This document shows, piece by piece, positions 53,344 to 64,000 of a DNA stretch of 64,000 nucleotides; positions within the stretch are counted from its first letter, which is position 1, and each line of letters begins with the position of its first letter. The position numbers were made by a program, and so were the translations under genes. Origin of the DNA: Rostratula benghalensis (lineage: Eukaryota > Chordata > Aves > Charadriiformes > Rostratulidae); assembly GCA_013399305.1 (NCBI GenBank), contig VXAI01000046.1, forward strand, positions 805,340 through 869,339, given 5' to 3'. Below the pieces are notes generated by a model. The model saw only the letters and a program-made list of their open reading frames with translations, did not search any database and was not told the DNA's origin.

Positions 53344-53371
53344 GGGAAAGAGGGAAACAGGGAAAAGGGGG
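53344..53371 (+). repeat. G-rich tract matching the G-quadruplex pattern
   Basis: Four G-runs of three to five bases are separated by A-rich spacers of five, five and four bases: GGG, GGG, GGG, GGGGG. This meets the standard four-tract quadruplex pattern on the plus strand. It is isolated in flank sequence and no gene is seen beside it. Confidence 0.7.
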
Positions 53372-56363
53372 AAAGAGATAAACTGTGGCTCATTAGGAAA
53401 GACCAGTGACTTCACAGGGGACGTGAAGAGTTACCTGGAAGTCCTCAGAAATTAGGAATATGAGAAGAATCAACAATTATGGGTCAAACATTCAAGAGCA
53501 CACGATGGATTTCCAGCCCTCAACAGGTTTCCAAGAGCTCGTCTTAGTAGGAAGGAGAAGGGCGGAAAGATAATGAAGGAGTAAAGATCTGAAAATCAGG
53601 GGGGATAGAAATGGATATGCACCATCCTGAAAAATTGTATCTGCAAAAATGTTCAGCCAACAACCTCAACGATCAAAATTTACTGATGCATAACTATTGA
53701 GCTTGTGAATACGACAACAGGACTGCCCCATGAAAACAAGCATATTTTGGGGGAAAAAAAATACCTGAAACTATCAGAATGTTTAGTCATTAACATTTGT
53801 TTTAATTACTACCCATATGACTGACTCATGAAATAAGCTTTTCAGTAAAATAAGGAAGAATAACTTGTTTAACTTGCAAGGCAAACTGACAGATTGCTGA
53901 TTCTGCAGAAGAAACAAACCAGTCTCAAGAAAGATGCCCTCCCGGGGGATATGCCTAAGCAGCACAACCACTACAATGCTGAGCAACACGTGCTATCAGT
54001 TTGTAAAGTATTGTTGTCGGTGCTTGTGTTGGTGGGTTTTGGGGAAGAAATACATCCCTTACCTCCTTAATGTCCTGCAGTCAGCACAGACAAGCTCTTT
54101 TTCATAGATTATAGTGATTCATCCTCTAACCTGGTGTACCTTCTCTTCCTTCTGTGGCTTTGCTGCACTTGATACCCTTATATGGCCTAACATGATTAGT
54201 ACTTAACACATAGATTTGTAAGAAACCCAAGAATTATTCCTGGCAGTATTTATTAGCTCCTCATATATCTATATGGCATCTATATTTAAAATAGTAGCTG
54301 CTGGGCTATCAAACCTCCTAACAAAACATATCATGTGTACTGATAAAAACCAGAGTGTCTATATCGCCATACAACAGAAAGGAATCGAGTCTGACTTCAT
54401 GTAAGGCACCTTGTTTACAGGAAGAGTAAGTGAGTACAAGTACTTCTGCTTCCAGAGAAGAGACACAGGATAATACATTTAGCAGAGACCAATTACTGAC
54501 TGGCTTCCAGATGCTACTGCGTTATAAACAAGCTGTCTGTATGATAGTAATTTATTACTGTAAGCTGAATTAACATATGCCTGAACAGAAATTTAATTCT
54601 GTTAAAAAAAAATTGTGGAAGCCAGCTGATTTCACCAGGAAAGGATGCAGGCTGGGGATATTTTGAAACACCTCAGAGTAAAACCACAGACTGTGTGTTA
54701 AAAAATGATGTGACTGTGTAATTTCTATGTGGAATATGCACTTCCACTGCATGGAAAAGAAGCATCACAAGTACACAGCACAACTACAGTGTTATTAACC
54801 CGAAAGCGTATGTAAAATACTAGCAGCAACAAATTACTTAAATCACACACAATAGGGTGTTTTTTTTTTAAAAAAAATCAACATATTAATTATTTATAGC
54901 ACAGAAAAAGTTATTGTTATGTGCATAGGAACTTTATTTGGACATTAACTATTACTTTACTGCTCTGCTTAAAATGCTGCCTGCTCCTACAGCTGCATTA
55001 TCTGTTTTTATGATTCACAGCTGCCAGCAGTGCTTGTTGGTGTAGTACATCTGCAAAGCACTCCTAGAATTGAAGCAACTGAAATGGCAGATTCAGCTTT
55101 CAGCTCTCAGAAAAGAATTGCACAACCAAATAGGCAGCATGTAACAAAACCTGCCTGGAGCTAGTGGGCTGAAGTTATGAAGGAAGTTAAAAGAAAAGCT
55201 GGGAAAGTACAGGGAGTTCACATTAAATGACTAATTTTGTATTAGACTACACACTACAGTATGACCCAATCTTCTCCTTATTTTATCATTACAGAAATTT
55301 TCTTATGACTTAGCTGAGTCCTATAGTTATATCTAGCCTTCTGCCTTCCAAGAAAGCATCAGGGTCCTCTACTAAAATTAGTGTCAAAAGTTTAGCTGTC
55401 AAAGAACTGAGAGGCGGGATTAAGATATCAGTATAGATCTTTGATAAAAACTGAACCACAAGATCTCAAACTTTAAGACAGAGATACCAGAATGTAAAAG
55501 GAGACAATCTTCTTGGGTAGGTTGTCAAGCTTACTATGAAACCCACTGCCCCCAACCAATCCTCCCTCCCATTCCAACAATCATTTTAAATCAACAAGAC
55601 AGTGATAAATAAATTAGCCTGTGAAGCTGACAGGTCTTCAAAAAAGCCACTATTATTCTGTTCACAGTACGGTTTGTTTCACTGCTGTCTTATTGACAGT
55701 TTTCTGTTCTGGCAATTTAACAGTTGGTTAAATGGTACCTAGATGACCTGGCAATTAAAAACTTATCATCATTATTATCTTCCCTGTGTAAGAAAAATAA
55801 AGTGAATATATCTGAGATGCAAATATATTCACACAATTCTATAACTTAGAGAAGCTGTTCACATGATCCCAAACAAGCTTTATATGTTTTGCAAAACTTC
55901 TGACATACTTCTCTTCTATCCATGGCCTGTAGGATTTACTGTACAGTAATATCTGGACTTTATACCTAGTGAAATGTGAAATTCCCTGGATGCAAAACTC
56001 TTTCCCTTCCATGTCTTTTCAAGTTTAAATTTATCAGGTTGTAAGCACCGAGTGCTTGCAGCTTATCTCAAATTCCCATAAATAGCATCCATTATAGAAT
56101 TCAGAATTTATTCCAAAACTCAATGAAAATACTATATTGCCTATGGACTTTGACTTCTTTAGGTTTTCTGAAAAGTTCTGCTTCTGAACTTTTCCAGGCT
56201 ATTAGAAAAGAAAGGACATACAGTTATATGAAATATGTGAGATTAAAAGTGGCTTGACAGGAAAAGTCTTACACCTGGAAGTGGTCTGCACTTGGGAACA
56301 GCAAGAAGGAAGGTAATCATGCAGGTTTTTGATTTCTTTAAAACCATTATTATTTTGGTCATG

Positions 56364-56406
56364 AGGAAATGAATCATGAAATCAAATCAAATGAATCAAA
56401 TGAAAG
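56364..56406. repeat. imperfect AAATCA/AAATGA tandem repeat
   Basis: Short units of AAATCA, AAATGA and GAATCA alternate over about 40 bases. A simple degenerate repeat. Confidence 0.7.
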
Positions 56407-57310
56407 ACACCCAGGTAGTCACTTCTTTGAAGAACCCAGTATTACACATGAGTCTGTACATTTGTAAATACCATTCCAAAACCACATGCAATTCTCTTTA
56501 TAGCTTATACATTGACTGACTACAGCTATATACATGTGCATTTTTTCCATTAAAATGGTAACATTTTGTCATATTTTCAGTATTGCAGTATCATTACAGG
56601 AACTTTCTAAACAAAGTAATTACCTTCTTTCAAACCCACGATGGGTACTGCAAGGAGTATAAAAACAGTATTATCTTGAGACTTTTTTTGAAATTTGGGT
56701 TTTTTTAGCAAATGTTCTCTAAACCCACAATGAAGCTTGCACTGCTAACCTCATTCTGTCTTCCAAAAGGATATTTCCCTGGAAAATTGCATAATCTTAA
56801 ATAACATATTAAAAAAGCAAGCCAAGTAAAAATCTTTGAAGTGATTCAGTTCTCATACTATTCTAATTTAAAAATTTTGCAAGCAGCTTAAACAAAATGT
56901 ATAGTGACAAGAAGTTAGTTAGTTCAAAGATGAGGAATAAGACCAGTAAAAGGATTAGAGGACACAAACCAGAACTTAAAACTGCAGTAGGGTTATAAAA
57001 CTGACTATGGGCTTGAGATTACATTTCCTAATGCCACTCGAGTGCTGAAGACTCTTCAACAACAATTTCATGCTGAGTGCGTGCAATGGTCCAAACCATT
57101 GCAGCCACCTGATAGAAGACAAAAGTTGGCTCATAATGTCTGTTCATGCAGCAGTTGCTGTGGAGAATATGAACAGGAAAGCACACAATTTGATCAGATT
57201 TTTATGTTTGGCAGGAAGAAATAAAATCAATTCAATTGCACATTTACTATGGAGATCTATGAATGACTAAACACGGACTTAATGCTTTCTGAAACCATGT
57301 TCCTATCACA

Positions 57311-57449
57311 GACACGTGTCAGAGCTTAGATGATGTGTTGTGAGATATGATTTAGTAGCTTAGTGGGTAGTATAGGTGATAGGAGGATGATTGGACCCAA
57401 TGATCTTGTAGGTCCTTTCCAACCTTGTGTTTCTATGGTTCTATGATTC
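57311..57449 (+). mobile_element. CR1-family 3' end (or CR1-tailed SINE), sense orientation
   Basis: The right half reads GATTGGACCCAATGATCTTG, then AGGTCCTTTCCAACCTT, then GTTCTATGATTC, the CR1 3' terminus with its octamer-like tail. The left half (TTAGTGGGTAGTATAGGTGA) resembles sequence often joined to this tail in bird genomes. The left boundary is uncertain. It is the only CR1 copy in the window on the plus strand. Confidence 0.75.
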
Positions 57450-60400
57450 CCCTTCCTCAATATTTCTCTTTCTGTCAGAATAATTTTCAGCAAAACATTA
57501 TTTTCAGGTTTTTAAATATTTAACAGACTCTAGGCTCCTCTCTGCAGCAGTTAAGTAAGCTCTAATTTTCTTGAAATCGGGAAGATGAAGGTATGGCTGG
57601 AATTAATGGATTTTCAGTGTTATTAACAAGTTTGCTGGCATTTCCCCCTTAGAGATAGATAAGAGAACTGTATTTAGGCATATTTGATTGTGTTTTGTTT
57701 TTTTTAAGCACACATGATCGATATCATGTGTGCTAAGAACACGACTCAGGATTACAAAGGCTGTATCAGAGCAACAGCTTCCAAGGCAGTGTCTAAGGCC
57801 ATAAAGGTCCCCCAACTATGCATCTTTACCTTCTGTATGCCACAGTTCATTTATATTTTGTCCAGGAACCTTTGCATTGAAGACAGTAACTTGTGTTTGG
57901 GTATGATATATCTAGAAAATGTAAGGCTTCCCAAAGAAGTAACTGAAGTGTGAAGAAAATTTATTACTCTGAACACTTATGTTATCGTGAATTTTTACCA
58001 ACTGTAAAGCAAGTGCTGCCCCCCAGCCTTTCCCCAGAAAAAAAGAAACCTTCCTCACTGATATTCCAAGGCTGATATATCCAAGCTTTGGATTTAGCTC
58101 CTCAGGTTGGAAATGTATTTCATTCTTGCGATACTTTTTATAAACCAATTTTTGTATCTCCTTAAAAGAATTAGGTGCTTCTCTTTTCTATTGTAGGTCA
58201 ATGAATACTTGGTGTCTGGCTTACACTTTTTTCAAAAATGCTGCCTGAACACAATATTCACACTGCAAAATAATAGACACAGAGTTCTTGTTTGGATCAT
58301 TTGAAGGGTGGGTTACACTAATCATCTTCTTCAAGTCTGAGTGACAGTTTCCTTGAAGATAGGTCTATCTGGGCATAGCACTTCAGACTAGGTTGAGCTC
58401 AAGCACTGAGAGCGAGTTCACATCCATCACAAATGCTACCTGGATAATCAAGCTACTTACTCAACGGGTATCAACAGTCACAGAACTCTCACCACCCTAC
58501 CAGTGTAGTAAACACTCCTCCCACACCCCCCGCTGCTGTGTGCACAAGAATATACAAGAAAGAATCGCCTTCAATAACAGACAGATCTCATTAAAACATA
58601 ATGAGGACTCTAATTAATTTCTTATTTCTGCCTCAAAACCCCACACCACGCTTACTTTTCCAGAAAAATATCCCCGTATACTAACCAGAAATACAGGATT
58701 AGATTTTGGGAAATTCAGCAAAGAACAAGAAATAGATTTAAATCAAGACTAGTTTATTGCAACAGAAGGCAAAGATCAAACTGTTGGTATTTCTGCCTCC
58801 CTAATATCCCTTATGAGAGGAAAAAAAAATAATAAAAAAATCAGACTTGTCTGCCTTGTGATGAACCAACTGTTTTTGACCAGCAGAGTAAGATTTCATC
58901 TCCTGTGGAGAGGACTATGAAAAAATAGAAAAATAAAATTTGACAAATTAGATCACATGGTTCAGGAGGTAAAAATCCCAGATCAATAAAAGAGCGCCCC
59001 TACAATGCAATTCCTACTCACAGCATCAAGCTGTCCTTTGTTTCTTTTGGGTAATACTGAAATTGATTGGAACTGAGTGTGTAGGATGAGCTCAGAAGAA
59101 TAAAATATTTGTAAACAAAAGATTTTTATTTCATTATAGAGCTGCTAGGCCTGGAACACTGGACAAATTCCAATCTATGTAATTACATTCTATCTAAATT
59201 CTCTCCAATCATTATTGGAAATAATGCTTTTCTTCATTTCCTCTCCCACATTATGGTTCCACCACAGAAGTATCTGTATTTGCATGAAATTACTTTTTAC
59301 AGTCAGCATAAAGGAAAAGTGGGATGCAAGGATAGAACAGAGTTGTTACAAATGGAAAAGTGACCAAAAACTTTCCAAGTGGTCATCATAAGGACCTTTT
59401 AGACTCATTTTTATTAAAGAAAAACAGGAAAAAGTATGCTTTTTCCAGTCAAGATTTTTACCCCATTTTCGAAATAAATCATCAAGTACCTCCAGAAATC
59501 TTACTCTTTCTCTTGTTGAGTGCTAAAGCCACTACTGTGAGATTCCTATACTAATACTGATGAATTCACACTTACCTTATTCTTAATGACCTCTATCGTG
59601 TGTGATGATTGTCTTGAAGTTTAAAATTACACAGAAAACCTAACCAATCTCATTCTTAATAAGTAATGTATGACTTGGTAAATATTTATGTTTAGCTAAA
59701 ACCTATTTTGAATTAGCTAAATAACTTCCCCTTCTCACTCCCCTCGGTCTCAAATAGATGGCCAGAGCACTGGTTTACTTTGCAGAAGTTACACAAAGGA
59801 GTCTGAAGAGCGTTTTCACTCACTAGTGGTGCAATTTTTCAGTAAGATTTGTGCACTAGTTTAAAAGAAACTATGTAAAGAGAAGTGAGAAGTTTCCCAC
59901 TTCCTGCTGAGAGGTTGCAGGAATATATTCGCATATGCAGTCCCTCAGATCCTAAGCGTCTTCTAAGAATAAAGTTCAGAAAGAAAAAATGATAAATAGT
60001 TGCTGTAACACAGAGCATATCTTAGTAGGTTTTACTGTGTCAAGTAAAAACAATTTCCTCATTTATTACAAAGCTGCCAGCAGTGAAGCAATAATTTCCC
60101 ACAAATCATAAAGCTGAGTCTTTTAACTGCCTTATGTTATCGATGTATCTGTACGTATGTGTACATATGTATATAAAATATATGAATATATAAAAATCAA
60201 CATCATTAAATAGTCATGTAAACTGGAATATATCTAACTGAAATATTAAGCATAAGCACAGGAATTTTAAAATGTGTCTAATTTAACCTTCATGCTACAA
60301 CAGAAGTATAAAGAAAAAGATTGAAGCTTTCTTCACTTAGCATTCAAATCTCTTCATAAAACAGTATGATACACTTTCTTCCTTTAATTCAGTTAAAGAG

Positions 60401-63400
60401 CTGAGTTGTGGGCAAGGTCTGGCATTTCATGTTGCAAGGGTACTTTAATCTTACATAATTCTCACTGAGACTAAACAGCCAACAGGAGTACAAGGACTTT
60501 TAACTTAACAGAGTGAAAATACTTGACCTGACTGCAGGGTACTCCACAATCTGCCACTGGTTACACTAATCAATTGAAGAAAGAAAAGGACCTTAAGAAC
60601 ATAATACAGAAAAAAAAATAGGAAAAATAAAATACAGTACACTTCAGCTTCAAATAGATTTGTTGCCTTCAAAAAACCCACAAAATTCAAATGCAAGACA
60701 GTCAGCAAATGCAGAAGCTCAGGAGTAACTTAATTACATATTAAACACAACAGAATCCCAACATTTCTTTGACTGATTTATGGCTGTAGGCATTCTAATA
60801 TGTCCCTAATCCTGTGTAAAGATGTCAGAATAAAAAGACTGAATAATGAAACTATAGATATGAATGTTTAGTATGACTCAGTATGGTTTCCAGCACCACA
60901 GGTCGATAATACCTCACAAATACGAATGCATTCATACTTACAACATCCCTAAAATGTTCTCATACCTCCCAATCTTCTCACTACACTTCTGGGAATTTCA
61001 CCAGAGTACCACAACATGATTCAAGGCAGACAGCCTGTCCAGTATTCCTTACTCAATATGCCTGCCATCAGCACTAAAGGGTCAGAAACAAAGCAGATGA
61101 TCTTTGCCAGCATTTATAAAGACAAAAAAAGCCTAAGGATGTTCAGGATCCAGTGAAGGTGGCAGAAAACAGCAGAGCACACAGAGTAGCTCTTTGTCCC
61201 ACTCTAACAGGACTGATGAGCCAGATGCCGACTGTGAATAGAGTATCAAAAGAACTTTACAGAGAAAATTAAATTCTATTACACCCAGAAGAAGATTTAC
61301 AGAAAACTAGTGTGAAGTCATAAGGACAGTAAAAGGTAAGTTCTCCTGAGGAGAAAAAGAACCTTTGCTGCAGTAAGTTATTCAGCATCTCAACCCAGCT
61401 TTGTTCTATTTTCAGCCTCCTCCAAAAACTCCAACTCTTCGTCATTGCTCCTGTATGTAGGGTGGCCTCCTACTTACCCTGCTAAATTTAAAAACCTGAT
61501 AAGAATAAATAACACAATGCACCAGAAAAATATAAGCTGCATTTTTAAATGACACTGAAGGGTATAAACTTCAAGTACAGTGAACAAATCCAGATCAGTG
61601 CTAGCTTCATTAGTAGCAATATTAGCATACTGCTACTTTAGACATAGCCACTGCAAGCACGCTAAGAATCTCCATGTCTTCTCCTTAGAATGGCTACATT
61701 TCCCAAAATATAAAACCAGTACATTTGAAGAGAAGAGTACTACTCCTCTCCTAGAGTGGAATTCTGTAGCAGAGGACAGCACTGATATGAAGGAGTTCTT
61801 TTGCTTCCAAGTACCAAGTGGCCGCTAGAGTCTTTACAGGATGCCAGAAATCAGTGTTATTATGGAGACCTCCAAATCATTTGGAATTTCGTTAAAAGTC
61901 TTGTAACTATCAAGTAATGCTAACACTAGCCCTCTCACTCTATGTCCTTATGTAGATGAAGATTCAGCTCTGTAATTTTTGTATTTTTGTGTCTTATCTT
62001 TAATTTATCATTACTTAAAGACCAGGGTGACAATTAATGCCACATTTATAATACAGCTTCATCAGAATAAGCAGCCGAAGTTCAGGTAGAAATGACAATT
62101 ATGTAACCTGTAATTACTGTTTCTGGCCTTAATCAGAAACGTTGTTTTGAGATAATGGTCAGTGTACCAACACTGACAATTAATAAAACTAAAAGGGATT
62201 ATAATATCCAAGAGTGTTACCTCTGATTTCAGATGTCCCAGTCTACACCTCTGAGCTGTCCTGGTGGGCAGCTGCCTGGAGGGTTACCCCTGTAGCAGCA
62301 GTGAGAGGCAGCCAATGCAGCCCAAGCGTCTTGAGGAGTACAATGGACTTGCTGTGGGGTACATGACAGTTGGCAGTACTGAACCACAGCAAGCTTCCCA
62401 TCTTCCTCTATCAGTAAGAGCTTAAAGCAAGTTTTTAAACAGCCTCACCCCTCCCCACCTCAAAAAAAAGCTCAAAATAAGCACTAGCTGTGATTAAAAA
62501 AACCCCAAAACATATTGTGCTGAAGCAGGAAGCAGACCTCTTAAACAAGCTACCAGTGGCTTGCTAAATGATTTTGGATGCATCACTCCAAGTCCTAGGT
62601 GTTTCCAGCCTCTGTCTCCTCTGATTATACCATTTATTCTGCAGTTCAACTGTTTGTTCTAATGTCAGCTTATGCATACACCCTATTTAACGGGAACCAG
62701 TCATGGCCAGAGTCATTAGGTGCTACCATCATGCCAATAACTAACATTATTAAGAATACAAGGCTTTGAAGGCAGGTTTCTAATATGGCAATTAAGCCAT
62801 CTGAGTGAGCTGACATTTAACCCATTCTCCCTCTGGTTCAGTAACTCCAACAGATGCAAAGATTATGTTAAGAAATACTGGGAAATGAAAAAACCACCTC
62901 AAATTCTTCTACACAATACACATTTCTTACATTTACCTATGCAAAGTATCCAGAAATGGATGGGCTAGTGCACAATATCAATACTCGGAACATTTGAGTC
63001 ACAGAGCTCTCTTTCATCTCTCATTCAGTTCACTATTGTAAAAGCAACCACCTCACCCTACGCAAGATAAAAATGAAATGGAATTTGACATCATGCTAGA
63101 AAGAATTCAATTCAGCTTGATACATTTAGTATCAGCCCTACAAACCACAATCTAAAAAATGAAGAGAATAAAGAGAAATTAACTTTAAAGTTTCTTCATT
63201 TACAAGACATTTCAAGCAGCTAAGCTAAGACAGCATCCTGCTTACTACAAATTAATCTGGAGATATGGATCCAAGGTTATCATGTTCTTTTAATGACCTG
63301 AGCTCACCAAATCAATTCCCAATTGCTGTATTATGATGGTAGAAAGGATAATTAGTTGCTGTTTGCATAGTCTTTTAAGTCTCTGCATCATCTTTTCTCT

Positions 63401-64000
63401 GTGCTGGAGATCAAACAGGATCCTCTCCCCTTCAGTAACCAGGCTACAGAAAGAACCAATTCTTTCTTGACTTGCTTGCCACATGGTCATAGGGACAGAA
63501 AGAACAACTACTGCAGTGTTGTCCAACTTCTGGTTGTAGGGTCATTGTTGCCTCTGAGGGTGTGGAAAGCAGAGGGACACTAAATTGAGCTCTAATAGCT
63601 TCTCTTACTCCAAATAATTTTACTTCAAACACTGGAAATGTGCTCTGGTGTTTAATGAGATGCAAGGCGCTTTGGATATCTCATTTTAACGAGCAGCTTT
63701 TCACAGCATACCTGTGTTTAGGGATTTCATAGAGACCGTTTTGATTCTGAATTTACACCTCCCTGATTGTTGACCAATCGTGTTATTAATGAAGACAATG
63801 AACCACTTTGATCCTGATTTGACTTACACCATTTAAATTGAAGTTTCTCCCTTATGATGAATATCTATGTACCATCACTTTCTGAGTAATGCTCTTGATT
63901 GCCACAGAGTAATCAACAAAAATAAGGCACTAGGAAGTGAAAATCCTCAAAATCAAGTAATACAAGTACAATAAGAATTAATTTTGGTAGATGAGTTTTG
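57450..64000. other. downstream flank to window end, no gene recognised
   Basis: AT-rich sequence with no gene I can support. It contains a 28-base hairpin (57707-57734), an AT-rich low-complexity stretch near 60150-60200, and one minus-strand open stretch with splice-like borders (63308-63443) that is treated as a hypothesis only. Confidence 0.55.
57707..57734. repeat. inverted repeat with 12-base perfect arms
   Basis: AGCACACATGAT is followed by a CGAT spacer and ATCATGTGTGCT, its exact inverse complement. It is preceded on the plus strand by a T-run (about 57697-57705). It could form a stable hairpin or cruciform. I cannot assign it to a known element. Confidence 0.93.

Larger units (their letters stand above)
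45303..57310. other. downstream flank (or distal 3' UTR), no gene recognised
   Basis: About 12 kb of AT-rich sequence. A G9 run sits at 45796-45804 and a G-rich quadruplex-type motif at 53344-53371. Open frames are short and have no family signature; the longest (50943-51494) lacks any recognisable domain. I recognise no repeat family in this part. Confidence 0.6.

Noticed and set aside
57311..57320. Perfect palindrome GACACGTGTC (contains an E-box)
   Set aside because: Ten-base palindromes are expected by chance at this scale. It lies at the edge of a CR1-like repeat with no gene nearby.
45303..64000. A second protein-coding gene downstream
   Set aside because: No exon with recognisable homology was found on either strand. 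Only the weak candidate at 63308-63443 remains, and it is listed as a hypothesis.

Overview
The window is vertebrate genomic DNA, most probably from a bird. Three things point there. The one clear gene encodes an alpha-7 nicotinic acetylcholine receptor subunit very like the chicken protein. All recognisable interspersed repeats are CR1 LINE fragments, the dominant avian retroposon. The gene is also compact, about 38 kb from start to stop codon. Turtles and crocodilians also carry CR1, so 'bird' is a strong inference and not proof. The signal peptide differs from the chicken one as I remember it, so it may not be Gallus.

Layout. 1-6330 is AT-rich upstream flank with no gene I can support. About 6340-7110 is a CpG island holding the CHRNA7 promoter and exon 1. 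Ten coding exons of CHRNA7 follow on the plus strand: 6849-6903, 7996-8135, 30102-30146, 35145-35254, 38498-38577, 39729-39896, 40291-40485, 41797-41883, 42259-42368 and 44466-44984. All nine introns are GT-AG. The joined CDS is 1,509 nt and encodes 502 residues with no frameshift or premature stop. Intron 2 alone is 22 kb. From about 45.3 kb to the end is a 3' UTR of uncertain length, then AT-rich flank without a recognisable second gene.

The predicted product is complete. It has a signal peptide, an extracellular ligand-binding domain with the Cys-loop and the paired loop-C cysteines, three transmembrane helices with an intact M2 pore, a long intracellular loop, and M4. It should assemble as a homopentameric, calcium-permeable, ligand-gated cation channel.

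Repeats: at least five CR1 pieces. Four lie antisense inside the gene (introns 2, 3 and 4) and one lies sense downstream. Two keep recognisable but broken ORF2 protein sequence.

I found no prokaryote-like system, CRISPR array, RNA gene or clearly new multi-gene system. The more interesting leads are small: an in-frame ATG just upstream of the last exon, a clustered GACTGTC quasi-palindrome, a CpG-dense patch in intron 3, a 12-bp-arm hairpin downstream, and two weak candidate exons. All positions were read by eye.
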